Counted from the first letter of the stretch, positions 26,256 to 34,228 are shown. The stretch: 64,000 nucleotides of DNA from Saccharibacillus sacchari DSM 19268 (GCF_000585395.1 NZ_KK073875.1:2666017-2730016); one strand, 5' to 3'. Numbers and translations are program-made. The notes: generated by a model not told the origin, from the sequence alone.

Positions 26256-26923
26256 ACAATGAAGAACGATTGTACCGGGCGATTGGCGAAGCTGACGATG
26301 AGCTGTTGGAGAGAATGGAGCAAGCGATGGCGGCAGGCAAGGCGAGTCATTCCGATCTAAAAAAACGACGGCGGATCTGGCAAGCGAGCGTAGCATCGCT
26401 GCTTGTAGCGGCGGCCGCATTGCTGCTCATTTTCAACGACAGCTTGTTCAACCGCGATGGTAATGTGACCTATACGGCATCCGGGCCGGTCGTCGACCGG
26501 GCAATCGGAAATGAGCCTTCAAGCAGTGTGGTTACTCCGGGCAACGGTCAAATCGTATATTTCGATTCGGTTCGTCGCGCATTCGAGACGAACAAGGATT
26601 CCAGAACGAAGTATTTTGTCGCAATCGATCTGTTCGCGGACGACATGCCGCTTAATGTAGGCAGCTTCGATACGCATCGCGAGTTGAAGCGGCTTCAAGA
26701 GCTGGGATTGCAGGTGGGTTATGCCGAGTCGTGGACGTATCAAGGCGAAGGCGTACAGGTTGATTATTTGTATGCAGCAGGCCTATTAACGGCGGAGCAG
26801 CTGAAGAACTTCCCGGCTTCGTCCGAATACGGCTACGCGTTCCGCTTCGCGACCAACGCTGACGGAACTCCCGTACCGACAGAGAACTTTGTTGAATCCG
26901 GTTCCCAAACGAAAATGAAATAA
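26252..26923 (+). CDS. Membrane anti-sigma factor with an extracellular domain shared with the SLH protein
   Basis: A 223-residue single-pass protein, assigned as anti-sigma by position and topology. Residues 1-40 form a cytoplasmic helical segment (ERLYRAIGEADDELLERMEQ), 42-61 a membrane helix, 62-97 a linker and 98-208 an extracellular domain. The domain aligns without gaps to residues 250-360 of the neighbouring SLH protein, with 51 of 111 positions identical by my count. Shared blocks are ELKRLQ, WTYQG, TAEQL and YGYAF. The GTG start overlaps the sigma stop (GTGA). No zinc-binding HxxxCxxC motif is present, so it is not a ZAS-type anti-sigma. Confidence 0.82.
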   Translation: MNNEERLYRAIGEADDELLERMEQAMAAGKASHSDLKKRRRIWQASVASLLVAAAALLLIFNDSLFNRDGNVTYTASGPVVDRAIGNEPSSSVVTPGNGQIVYFDSVRRAFETNKDSRTKYFVAIDLFADDMPLNVGSFDTHRELKRLQELGLQVGYAESWTYQGEGVQVDYLYAAGLLTAEQLKNFPASSEYGYAFRFATNADGTPVPTENFVESGSQTKMK

Positions 26924-26938
26924 AATGTTGTCGCCAGA

Positions 26939-26963
26939 ATAACCGAAGCGGAAAATCTCCGTC
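26939..26963 (+). promoter_or_regulatory. ECF-type promoter of the SLH gene
   Basis: ATAACC (26939-26944), 15 bases, CGTC (26960-26963, within CCGTCTT), starting 16 bases after the anti-sigma stop. Same elements and spacing as at 25601-25625. It predicts that the sigma factor transcribes the SLH gene directly. Confidence 0.7.
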
Positions 26964-27020
26964 TTGTAGGGCAGAACGTCAAAAACAAACCCATTCAACC
27001 CCTTCAAGGAGGAACTTCCC

Positions 27021-28157
27021 ATGCATAAAAAAATCGCAACGACTGTCCTGTCCGCTTCTCTGCTCGCCGCTTCCTTAGGCGGTGCCGCTTCGGCCGCGTC
27101 CGCTACGAACTTCCGCGATCTGCAAAACGTAACGGGCCACGACAAGATTCTCGCGCTGCATGACAAAAAAATCGTCAGCGGCGTGAGCAAAACGGCCTTT
27201 GCGCCGCAGTCGAAATTAACGCAAGCCGAAGCGCTCCAGCTTATCGTCAACGGGTTTAAACTGGACGAGAAACCTTTGACGGATGCGTTGATCGCGCTGA
27301 ATACTCTTTTCCCGGCTGTCAAAGAAGATGCTTGGTACGCCAACGCGTTCAGTTATGCGTACTACAACGGCGTCGATATCCCGAAGTCGGTCAGTCCGTC
27401 GGCAACGATCACCCGGGAGCAATATATCGATTACGTGATGACGGGTCTTCAAGCTGTAGGAAATATGCCGGCTATCGACGTAGTTGCTCAAGAGATCGCG
27501 GACGGCGACAAGCTCAATCCGGCATACCTGGATTCCGTACAGTTGGCGATCGTATTCGGCATTGCGGAACTGGATTCCGAGCGTAACTTCAATCCGACTC
27601 ACGAGATTACACGAGCGGAAGCAGCCGTGATCTTATACAATGCGGTGGAGTTTTTGGAGAAAAGTTCTTCGAATCAAGTGAACTCGAATGATGAACGCAT
27701 CATCGACGTGCTGCCGCATGAACAACCGACCACGGCTCCGGCAGCCGGTCTTTATGCAGCTCCGGAGAACGGCAAGTTCTTCTCGACAGGCAGCGTGCAG
27801 CAGGCGATTGACGAACAGGCCGCTCCAAGCACGAAGGTACAGGTCGCGGTAACGCTGTTCGAGAACGGATCACCGATCGATGAACAAAGCGCCAAAGGCG
27901 CCGCAGAGCTGAAGCGTCTCCAGTTACTCGGCTACGATATCGATTATGCCCAAGCCTGGACGTATCAAGGCAATCTGGAGAAGGTGGAATACACGTATAT
28001 TTCCGGCGTGTTCACGGCAGAGCAGCTTGAATCGTTCCAAGCCTCTGCAAACTACGGTTATGCTTTCGACTTTGCCTCAAACGGTGACGGATCGGCAGTA
28101 TTGGGTAAAAACGATGCCGTAACAGGTACGAAAAGCCCGCGTCTGATTGCGGAATAA
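27021..28157 (+). CDS. Secreted SLH-domain protein with anti-sigma-like C-terminal domain
   Basis: A 378-residue exported protein. Signal peptide 1-26 (cleavage near ASA-A). Three degenerate SLH repeats follow (about 30-80, 97-145, 163-213), which in other proteins bind pyruvylated secondary cell-wall polysaccharide and so fix the protein to the wall. A linker (214-248) leads to a 111-residue domain (250-360) homologous to the extracellular domain of the upstream anti-sigma protein. The ATG at 27021 has AAGGAGG upstream. The two proteins would place the same domain in the wall and at the membrane; ligand capture or dimer exchange with the anti-sigma protein is my inference. Confidence 0.88.
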   Translation: MHKKIATTVLSASLLAASLGGAASAASATNFRDLQNVTGHDKILALHDKKIVSGVSKTAFAPQSKLTQAEALQLIVNGFKLDEKPLTDALIALNTLFPAVKEDAWYANAFSYAYYNGVDIPKSVSPSATITREQYIDYVMTGLQAVGNMPAIDVVAQEIADGDKLNPAYLDSVQLAIVFGIAELDSERNFNPTHEITRAEAAVILYNAVEFLEKSSSNQVNSNDERIIDVLPHEQPTTAPAAGLYAAPENGKFFSTGSVQQAIDEQAAPSTKVQVAVTLFENGSPIDEQSAKGAAELKRLQLLGYDIDYAQAWTYQGNLEKVEYTYISGVFTAEQLESFQASANYGYAFDFASNGDGSAVLGKNDAVTGTKSPRLIAE

Positions 28158-28183
28158 ATAGCGGATAACCGAAATAGCGATAA

Positions 28184-28270
28184 AAAATGTTGCAAGCTCT
28201 CATCGTTCTCTCTCGGATTGCGGATTAATCGCACAACCGGGATGGCGGATGGAGCTTGCAACATTTTGTT
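28184..28270. terminator. Bidirectional terminator with a long loop
   Basis: Exact 16-bp arms (28184-28199, 28252-28267) with a 52-base loop that itself holds TGCG-GATTAAT-CGCA. Plus-strand tail TTTTGTTTTG and minus-strand tail TTTTTT serve the convergent SLH and kinase genes. Confidence 0.75.
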
Positions 28271-28308
28271 TTGAGGACCTCTTTTTCGGTACGGGTTGGT
28301 ATTCCCGG

Positions 28309-29694
28309 TCAAGCCGGAAACTGCACGGTAAACGTCGTCTTTTCGCCGACCGTGCTTTTCGCCGAGATCCGTCCTTTATTTTGTTCCACAATGGAGCGCG
28401 CGATCGCAAGTCCCAGCCCGTGTCCGCCCTGTGAGCGGGTACGCGACTGGTCGGTACGATAAAAGCGGTCGAATACGCGCGGCAGATGCTCGGCGGGAAT
28501 GCCTTCGCCCGTGTTGCTCACCGTTAGCACGACCTCGCCGTGTTCCTGCTTCAGCGACACGTCGATCCGGCCTTGCGCATTCGCGTATTTAATCGCGTTG
28601 TCCAGCAGGATCATCGTGACCTGCACGATCTGCTCGCGGCTTCCCGTAATGCTGAGCGCGGGTTCGATTTCGTAGTCGAGCGTCAGATCCTTTTCGAAAA
28701 CAACGGCTTCCATCGTCAGCATGACGTTCTCCACCGCATCGCTCAGATCGAAACGAGCCTGGATCATATTCGAGCGGGAGTCGTCCATTTCGGTTAGATA
28801 AAGCAAGTCGCCTGTCAGCTTCGCCATGCGTTCCGTCTCGGATTTAATATAACGAAGCCATTTTTCCTGACTGCGGATCGTCTCGTCCCGGTTCGCCAGC
28901 AGCACGTCCGCGTTGGTGTTAATGACCGCGAGCGGCGTTTTCAACTCGTGCGAGGCGTCTCCGATGAACTGCTTCTGCTTCTCGAACGCTTCGCGTACCG
29001 GCTGAATCGAGCGGTTGGCGAAGAATCGGCTGAAGAAGAACAGGACGACCAGCATCGCCAGCCCTACGGCGAGGAACGCGTAGACCAGCGTCGTCAAAAT
29101 CTCTTCGCGGGACGTCGTGTCGATAAATACGTACATCGTTCCGTCTTCCGTCTGCATCTTTTGGAACGTCCAACGGCTGTTGCTGAGCGTGAAGCCGCCG
29201 CTGTCTTTGCCGTCGGCTACCGCCTGCGCAAGCGCTTGGGCGTAATCGTCTTCCGTCATGCTGAAGCGGGATTCCGTATCGATCAGCGTACCCGAAGCGT
29301 CGGTCAGCAGCATGAACGAGACCGACCGTTCCGGCGCATTGTTTCCGCCGAAGCCGTTCATCGGGGGCTCGCCCATATCGAAGCTGCCGTTTTGCGAGCT
29401 TGAACCGCTGCCGCCCGTATTTCCGCTTCCGTTTGCCGTATCCGGGATCGCACCTTTTTGACCGGAACCGCCGCCCGGCATCTCGCCGTTTAATCCGCTG
29501 CGGTACATATTCGTCGTGCGCTCCAGATCCATGCCGATCTCGTCGTGCACCTGTCGGTACGTGATCGTGTAGATCGTGGCGAAGGCGACCAGCATGATGA
29601 TGACGATCGTGACCAGATTGACGATGAGGAATCGGTTGCGCAGCTTTTTGAACAGGGGGTTCATCGGCATGTTTTTCATATTCAAGCCGCCCAT
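28309..29694 (-). CDS. Sensor histidine kinase of the surface-regulon two-component system
   Basis: A 461-residue kinase. Two membrane helices (about 20-45 and 203-226) bracket an extracellular domain that starts with a Gly/Ser/Asn-rich stretch (about 70-125) and continues as a small PAS-like part (FMLLTDASGTLIDTE). The H-box is DASHELKTPLAV, followed by N box LLDNAIKYA, G1 NTGEGIP, F box VFDRFYR and G2 GHGLGLAIARS. The ATG overlaps the regulator stop (TAATG). Its Gly/Met/Pro-rich linker recalls the low-complexity parts of the beta-helix proteins it may control. The signal is unknown. Confidence 0.9.
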   Translation of the reverse strand: MGGLNMKNMPMNPLFKKLRNRFLIVNLVTIVIIMLVAFATIYTITYRQVHDEIGMDLERTTNMYRSGLNGEMPGGGSGQKGAIPDTANGSGNTGGSGSSSQNGSFDMGEPPMNGFGGNNAPERSVSFMLLTDASGTLIDTESRFSMTEDDYAQALAQAVADGKDSGGFTLSNSRWTFQKMQTEDGTMYVFIDTTSREEILTTLVYAFLAVGLAMLVVLFFFSRFFANRSIQPVREAFEKQKQFIGDASHELKTPLAVINTNADVLLANRDETIRSQEKWLRYIKSETERMAKLTGDLLYLTEMDDSRSNMIQARFDLSDAVENVMLTMEAVVFEKDLTLDYEIEPALSITGSREQIVQVTMILLDNAIKYANAQGRIDVSLKQEHGEVVLTVSNTGEGIPAEHLPRVFDRFYRTDQSRTRSQGGHGLGLAIARSIVEQNKGRISAKSTVGEKTTFTVQFPA

Positions 29695-30374
29695 TACGCT
29701 TTGCCCTCCTCCAGTACATAGCCGACGCCCCGGATCGTGGTGATGCGCGTTTCCGAGCCGAGGAAGTTCAATTTTTTACGCAAAAACGAGATATAGACCT
29801 CCACGTTGTTATGCTCCGCTTCCGAGTCGAACCCCCACAGCTTTTCGATGATTTGTTCCTTCGACGTCACCGCCTGTTTGCGCACGATCAGCAGCTCAAG
29901 CAGTTCGCTTTCTTTCGGATTCAGCTTGATTTCTTTGCCGCGTACCGTCAGCTTCGGATTGGTTGCGTTCAACTCCAAATCGCCGAACTTAAGCGCGTCT
30001 TCCGGCATGACCTCGCCTTTTCTGCGCATCGCGGCCCGGATTCTTGCCAGCAGTTCGTCTGAGGAAAAAGGTTTCGCCACGTAATCGTCCGCTCCGTGAT
30101 CCAGCCCCGCGATTTTGTCCGGGATCTCGCCTTTGGCTGTCAGCAAGATGACCGGGACGGCCATGCCTTTGCTCCGTACGTTTTTCAAAATGCTGATGCC
30201 GTCCATGCCCGGAAGCATGATATCGAGCAGCAGCAGGTCGTAAATATCGCTGAGCGCGTAATCCAAGCCGTCTTCGCCGTCGTGCACGACATCGACCGAA
30301 TAATTGTTCTTTTTCAAAATTTGAGACAGGGCTTCCGCCAGATGCAGCTCGTCTTCCACGATTAGGATTCGCAT
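29694..30374 (-). CDS. OmpR-family response regulator (PmrA/QseB-like)
   Basis: A 226-residue regulator. The receiver starts MRILIVEDELHLAEAL, with the phospho-acceptor Asp in LLLLDIMLPGMDG and the switch Lys in ADDYVAKPFS. The winged helix spans about 130-225 and ends TTIRGVGYVLEEG. I chose ATG 30374, with GAGGGTG upstream; a GTG four codons earlier is too close to the site. Its promoter carries a YTTAAG-N5-YTAAAG direct repeat, which also precedes the VTC operon and the second beta-helix gene. This resembles the PmrA box of proteobacteria, so it is the best candidate to bind all three. Confidence 0.9.
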   Translation of the reverse strand: MRILIVEDELHLAEALSQILKKNNYSVDVVHDGEDGLDYALSDIYDLLLLDIMLPGMDGISILKNVRSKGMAVPVILLTAKGEIPDKIAGLDHGADDYVAKPFSSDELLARIRAAMRRKGEVMPEDALKFGDLELNATNPKLTVRGKEIKLNPKESELLELLIVRKQAVTSKEQIIEKLWGFDSEAEHNNVEVYISFLRKKLNFLGSETRITTIRGVGYVLEEGKA

Positions 30375-30437
30375 GTCTATATTCACCCTCTGTTTAATTT
30401 TCGTTTGAATGGAGGCTTTCGTTTATCGATTGTCTTC

Positions 30438-30470
30438 ATTATATCGGGAAAGGCTTTAATGAACCTTAAG
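30438..30470 (-). promoter_or_regulatory. Promoter with PmrA-like box of the two-component operon
   Basis: On the minus strand CTTAAG-GTTCA-TTAAAG (within 30454-30470) is followed by TATAAT (30438-30443). The -10 begins 27 bases after the first base of the repeat, as at the other two copies of this box. The repeat replaces a -35 element, as expected at an activator-dependent promoter. Confidence 0.75.
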
Positions 30471-30494
30471 GTTTTGACGCGGCGAGATTAAACG

Positions 30495-30526
30495 CAAAAA
30501 AGACGCTCTCCGGTGGGAGAACGTCT
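30495..30526 (-). terminator. Terminator half-copy left of repeat P2-3
   Basis: Stem AGACG-C-TCTCC with GGAGA-A-CGTCT; on the minus strand it is followed by TTTTTT. A 25-base near-copy lies right of P2-3 (30714-30738). It would end transcription from the SDR gene before the regulator promoter. Confidence 0.7.
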
Positions 30527-30713
30527 GGGTGTCGAGAAAGTTACGTAGGCGAGGGAATCGAGAAGACTGCGAGAAAAATTCGTTCAAGACGCTGTCTCAC
30601 TCGGAAAATGGATTGGATTTAAATAAGGAGTTTTCCGAGTTCAAAGGCGTCTTTCACTGAATTTTTCTCTCCGTCTTCTCGCTTCTAGCTACGTTGGAGT
30701 TTCTCGACACGCT
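30527..30713. repeat. P2-family repeat, copy 3 (full length, about 187 bp)
   Basis: Terminal inverted repeats GTGTCGAGAAA (30529-30539) and TTTCTCGACAC (30700-30710). Nested arms follow: GAGAAGAC/GTCTTCTC (30560-30567, 30673-30680), GAGAAAAATTC/GAATTTTTCTC (30571-30581, 30659-30669) and ACTCGGAAAA/TTTTCCGAGT (30599-30608, 30631-30640). It is flanked by 25-base direct repeats of a terminator hairpin (21 of 25 identical). No open reading frame. It has the look of a MITE. Confidence 0.8.
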
Positions 30714-30742
30714 GACGCTCTCTGGGTGGAGAACGCCTTTTT
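30714..30742 (+). terminator. Terminator half-copy right of repeat P2-3
   Basis: The near-copy of 30502-30526 ends in CGCCTTTTT on the plus strand, so the T-run lies to the right. The left copy has its run only on the left, as if one bidirectional terminator had been split by an insertion. Confidence 0.55.
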
Positions 30743-30779
30743 GAAAAGGTAAAGTGATTGTGTATGCCAAACTGCTTAA

Positions 30780-31517
30780 TTATTGCGCCGTATATCCGCC
30801 GTCCACGATCAGGCTGCCGCCGGTCATGTACGAAGAATCGTCGCTTGCCAGGAACAGGACGGCCGTCGCCATTTCGTCGGCTTGGCCGAGGCGTTTCATT
30901 GGCGTGATTGCGGCCAGTTCTTTTTTGTTTTCTTCCGGGATGATCGGCGTGTCGATGAAGCCTGGGCAGAGGGCGTTTACGCGAATGTTTTGGTCTGCAT
31001 ACTCAAGTGCCAGGGAACGGGTCAGGTTGATGACGCCGCCTTTGGCCGCGTTATAGGCTGCCGATCCCGGGGAACCGACCCAGCCGTACATGGAAGCGGT
31101 GTTCACGATCGTGCCGCCGCCTGCTTTGAGCATTTCGCGAATAGATTCACGGGCAACGAGGAATACGCCGTCCAGATCGACGTTGACGGTGTTGCGCCAT
31201 TCCGAGTAGTCCAATTCATGGGTAGGTTGCACGCGTCCGATTCCGGCATTGTTGAATACGATATCGACTTTGCCGAATGCTTCGACCGCTTGTTTGAACA
31301 GGCTGGCTACTTCTTCTTCGCTGGTGATGTTGGCTTTAACGAATACGGCTTCGGCACCTTGCGCTTTCAGTTCCGCTTCGAACGCTTTGCCTTTTTCCTC
31401 ATTGAGGTCGGCGAGTACGACTTTGGCTCCTTCTTGTACGAACAAACGAGCAGTTGCCGCACCGATACCCGACGCTCCGCCTGTAATCAACGCGATTTTA
31501 TTCTGTAATTTTCCCAT
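30780..31517 (-). CDS. SDR-family NAD(P)-dependent oxidoreductase
   Basis: A 245-residue classical short-chain dehydrogenase. Cofactor motif TGGASGIGAATARLF (about 14-28), acidic residue in VVLADLNEEKG (favours NAD), NNAGIG, catalytic Ser in VNTASMYGW and the pair YNAAKGG (Tyr and Lys). The C-terminus ends SLIVDGGYTAQ. The ATG at 31517 has GGGAGG upstream; the in-frame extension to 31613 runs through the promoter. Substrate unknown. It diverges from a TetR-type gene with a palindrome between, the usual layout for a repressor and its target. Confidence 0.9.
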   Translation of the reverse strand: MGKLQNKIALITGGASGIGAATARLFVQEGAKVVLADLNEEKGKAFEAELKAQGAEAVFVKANITSEEEVASLFKQAVEAFGKVDIVFNNAGIGRVQPTHELDYSEWRNTVNVDLDGVFLVARESIREMLKAGGGTIVNTASMYGWVGSPGSAAYNAAKGGVINLTRSLALEYADQNIRVNALCPGFIDTPIIPEENKKELAAITPMKRLGQADEMATAVLFLASDDSSYMTGGSLIVDGGYTAQ

Positions 31518-31632
31518 TTTGAATTCCTCCCGTATAATAAATGAATGAAATTTAATTGAAATTGTGCGTTTTTGGTCACAATTTAAGTTTACTCCGATGA
31601 GTTCCGATAACAATCATTAATATGACGGCAAA

Positions 31633-31649
31633 TGTCTGATTAATAGACA
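31633..31649. promoter_or_regulatory. Candidate TetR operator
   Basis: TGTCT-GATTAAT-AGACA between the divergent SDR and TetR genes. A further half-site AATGTCT lies at 31660-31666. Likely bound by the adjacent TetR-type regulator. Confidence 0.55.
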
Positions 31650-31686
31650 GATGCGACCTAAATGTCTTGCCAGAAGGAGAATAATA

Positions 31687-32289
31687 ATGACGGAAGTGCG
31701 AAATGGGACGTCTCCTCGCCGTAATCGAACCAAAGAACATCTGCAAGAGGCTTTGGTCAAACTAATCAAATCCAAAGGCTATCATGCCGTAACTGTGAGA
31801 GATATCGTTGACACCGCCGCTTATAACCGCAGTACCTTTTACGTGCAGTACCCGGATAAGCCAGGTTTGGCGGAAGATTTGCTGAATGTCATGCTTCAAG
31901 GCTTGGAAGATTCGGTCGGCAAGCCGTACGTGCCCGGACACTGGGTGAATTCGGCTGCTCTTGACGCGCCTTCATTCAACATCCTGACTTACATCCACGA
32001 ACATCGCGACTTTTTCGAATTGATCAAATACGAAGATACCCTGCCCGGCATACATACCGCCATCCCGCAGACCTTTTTAAAAATCTATATGGAACAATTC
32101 GACTTCGAAACCATCGATAACCGCCCGGTCGATATGGATTACTTCAAGAAATACACAGCCTACGGCTTTTACGGACTTGTCTTAAACTGGATCACCGAAG
32201 ACTTCCGCGAATCGCAAGAAGAGTTCGTCAAAAAAGTCATCGACCTGACGCGCACCCATATTTATTCGTTTCAATATAGAGGCAAATGA
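31687..32289 (+). CDS. TetR/AcrR-family regulator
   Basis: A 200-residue regulator. The N-terminal helix-turn-helix (about 12-60) reads HLQEALVKLIKSKGYHAVTVRDIVDTAAYNRSTFYVQYPDK. The C-terminal ligand domain has the form of TetR_C proteins with a long central helix (YIHEHRDFFELIKYED). The ATG at 31687 has AGAAGGAGA upstream. It probably represses the divergent SDR gene. Downstream the gene runs into an old terminator and repeat P2-4. Confidence 0.87.
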   Translation: MTEVRNGTSPRRNRTKEHLQEALVKLIKSKGYHAVTVRDIVDTAAYNRSTFYVQYPDKPGLAEDLLNVMLQGLEDSVGKPYVPGHWVNSAALDAPSFNILTYIHEHRDFFELIKYEDTLPGIHTAIPQTFLKIYMEQFDFETIDNRPVDMDYFKKYTAYGFYGLVLNWITEDFRESQEEFVKKVIDLTRTHIYSFQYRGK

Positions 32290-32357
32290 TCGAGCATCGA
32301 GCTTGAAAACGAACTTGGATCGGCGCGATTGTCGTACAAAGTGAATTCAAGAAAAGA

Positions 32358-32377
32358 AGAACCGGAAATCCAGTTCT
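32358..32377. repeat. Left direct duplication flanking P2-4
   Basis: AGAACCGGAAATCCAGTTCT matches 32572-32591 at 17 of 20 positions in direct orientation. Each copy is a terminator-like hairpin, and the pair brackets P2-4. Confidence 0.6.
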
Positions 32378-32378
32378 C

Positions 32379-32569
32379 AACGTGTCCAGAAAGTCCAACG
32401 TAACTGGAAGCGAGAAGACGGAGAGAAAAATTCAGTGAAAGACGCCTTTGAACTTGGAAAACCCCATTATAAAATTTCAATCCCGTTTTCCAAGTGAGAC
32501 AGCGAATTGAACGAATTTTTCTCGCAGTCTTCTTGCTTCCCCGTACCAACGTAACTTTATCGACAATCC
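32379..32569. repeat. P2-family repeat, copy 4 (full length, about 191 bp)
   Basis: The same element as P2-3 in the opposite direction: its left end (GTGTCCAGAAAGTCCAACGT) matches the complement of the P2-3 right end, and its right end (ACGTAACTTTATCGACA) the complement of the P2-3 left end. Nested arms include GAGAAAAATTC with GAATTTTTCTC and CTTGGAAAAC with GTTTTCCAAG. Flanked by 20-base direct repeats. No open reading frame. Confidence 0.8.
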
Positions 32570-32571
32570 TG

Positions 32572-32597
32572 AGAACCGGAACCCCGGTTCTTTTTTG
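32572..32597 (+). terminator. Terminator (right duplication) after P2-4
   Basis: Stem AGAACCGG/CCGGTTCT with loop AACC and tail TTTTT. It insulates the VTC operon promoter from the TetR gene. Confidence 0.8.
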
Positions 32598-32651
32598 TTG
32601 TGTAAACGCTGCGTAAAATCCCCCACACCATTTTACAAACTCCTCGATTTA

Positions 32652-32684
32652 TTTAAGATTCGCTAAAGGTTGCAGGCCTAAGAT
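32652..32684 (+). promoter_or_regulatory. Promoter with PmrA-like box of the VTC operon
   Basis: TTTAAG-ATTCG-CTAAAG (32652-32668), then -10 TAAGAT (32679-32684). Spacing from box to -10 is identical to that at 30438 and 49100. The start codon is about 50 bases downstream. Confidence 0.75.
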
Positions 32685-32736
32685 ACAGACATGGCAAGGG
32701 AACACCGACAACTTCACAACGAAAGGAACGAGGAAC

Positions 32737-33546
32737 ATGGCAATCGAGGTCTTCAACCGGTACGAGAGCAAATACCTGATGGATCATGCGTCTTACGAGA
32801 AAATTTACGCGGCGCTGCTGGAATATATGGAGAAAGACGAGTACAACAAAAACGAATTTTATTCGATCAGCAATCTGTACTTCGATACGCCGCATGATTC
32901 GCTCATCCGTCAAAGCCTAGCCAAACCGAAATACAAGGAAAAACTTCGTCTCCGGGCTTACGGCGTACCGAACGAAGACGCGAAAGTCTATCTCGAAATC
33001 AAAAAGAAAGTGTTCGGTCTGGTCAACAAACGCCGCACGGCGCTAAAGCTGAACGAAGCCTACGAGTTCGTCCGCACCGGACAACCGCCGGAGTTTCAAC
33101 CTTACATGAACGCGCAGGTGCTGGACGAGATCGAATACTTCCTCCGCCTGTACGACCTGGACCCGAAAGTTTATCTCTCCTACGACCGTAAAGCTCTGTT
33201 CGACAAGACGAGCCGCGACCTGCGGATTACCTTCGACACCAACATCCGATGCAGACGCTACGACGTCCAACTGGAACGCGGCGATTACGGCGAACAACTG
33301 ATGCAGCCCGGTCAATGGTTGATGGAAGTCAAAGCGGAAAAGACTGTACCGGCGTGGTTGTCCAAAATGCTGTCCGAACACGGCTTATACCGGACGAGCT
33401 TTTCGAAATACGGCAACGAATACAAAAAGCTGCTGAAAACCCGAAGAATGATGCCCGACCTGCAACCCAACATTCAATTGAACGCGATCGGCGATCTGCC
33501 GACTACAGAACGCGCAACCGAAAAGGAGACTGTGCTTTATGCTTGA
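32737..33546 (+). CDS. VTC-domain (polyphosphate polymerase-like) protein
   Basis: A 269-residue cytosolic protein made of one VTC/CYTH-type tunnel domain. Expected nucleotide and phosphate ligands are present: NRYESKYLM near the start, KEKLRLRAYG, VYLEIKKKV, the Arg in LSYDRKALF, RITFDTNIR, the metal-binding Glu in LMEVKAEK, and SKYGNEYK. Yeast Vtc4 makes polyphosphate with this fold; no SPX domain is present here. The ATG at 32737 follows AACGAGGAAC. It overlaps the next gene by 8 bases, so it is tightly coupled to the DUF4956 membrane protein. Polymerase activity in bacteria of this type is inference. Confidence 0.88.
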   Translation: MAIEVFNRYESKYLMDHASYEKIYAALLEYMEKDEYNKNEFYSISNLYFDTPHDSLIRQSLAKPKYKEKLRLRAYGVPNEDAKVYLEIKKKVFGLVNKRRTALKLNEAYEFVRTGQPPEFQPYMNAQVLDEIEYFLRLYDLDPKVYLSYDRKALFDKTSRDLRITFDTNIRCRRYDVQLERGDYGEQLMQPGQWLMEVKAEKTVPAWLSKMLSEHGLYRTSFSKYGNEYKKLLKTRRMMPDLQPNIQLNAIGDLPTTERATEKETVLYA

Positions 33547-34228
33547 TTCCATCCTCAACAGCACCACGACGAGTACCACCGACCTGACTTTGAGTAATGC
33601 GCTGGTGACCATCGGCCTGGCGATCGTGCTGGGCCTGATTATCAGCCTGACGTATATGAAGACCAACAAAGCCACTTATACCCAAGGCTTCACCCTCACG
33701 CTGATCGTTCTCCCGATCGTCGTCGCCGTCATTATCCTCATGATCGGCAGCAACGTGGCCCGCGCATTCAGCTTGGCCGGCGCGTTCTCGATCATTCGCT
33801 TCCGCAGCGCGGCAGGCGATCCGAAAGACATCACCTACGTCCTGTTCACGATGGCGGCAGGCTTGGCTTGCGGCGTCGGTTCTCTCGGCTACGCGGTACT
33901 GTTCACCGTAATCCTCTGCGTCGTGATGTTCGTGCTCAGCCGTTTCAAATTCGGAGTCAAAAAATCGCAGCAAAAAACGCTTAAAGTCACCATCCCGGAA
34001 AACCTCGGCTACGAAGAAGCGTTCGAAGAAGTCTTCAACAAATTCGGCGTACAGCATGAACTCAAAAAGATCCGCACCACCGAACTCGGCAGTCTGTACG
34101 AACTCGTTTACTCCGTCACCATGGATCAGAATGTTAACCAAAAAGCATTCCTCGATTCGATCCGGACCCGCAACGGCAACCTCGATTTGTCGCTGACGAT
34201 GGCTCCTCCGGTGACGGCGGAATATTAA
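33539..34228 (+). CDS. DUF4956 membrane protein
   Basis: A 229-residue protein with four membrane helices (about 20-40, 53-72, 95-117, 122-142) and a cytosolic C-terminal domain (150-229). The central block FSLAGAFSIIRFRSAAGDPKDITYVLF, with a charged turn between helices, is the DUF4956 hallmark. The ATG lies inside the end of the VTC gene (ATGCTTGA overlap). VTC and DUF4956 genes recur together, often with CotH or beta-helix surface proteins; a role as channel or platform for the VTC product is plausible but unproven. Confidence 0.86.
   Translation: MLDSILNSTTTSTTDLTLSNALVTIGLAIVLGLIISLTYMKTNKATYTQGFTLTLIVLPIVVAVIILMIGSNVARAFSLAGAFSIIRFRSAAGDPKDITYVLFTMAAGLACGVGSLGYAVLFTVILCVVMFVLSRFKFGVKKSQQKTLKVTIPENLGYEEAFEEVFNKFGVQHELKKIRTTELGSLYELVYSVTMDQNVNQKAFLDSIRTRNGNLDLSLTMAPPVTAEY

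Noticed and set aside
30527-30713. P2-3 as a riboswitch of the regulator operon
   Set aside because: It lies upstream of the mapped -10 box (in the transcription direction) and recurs beside unrelated genes.
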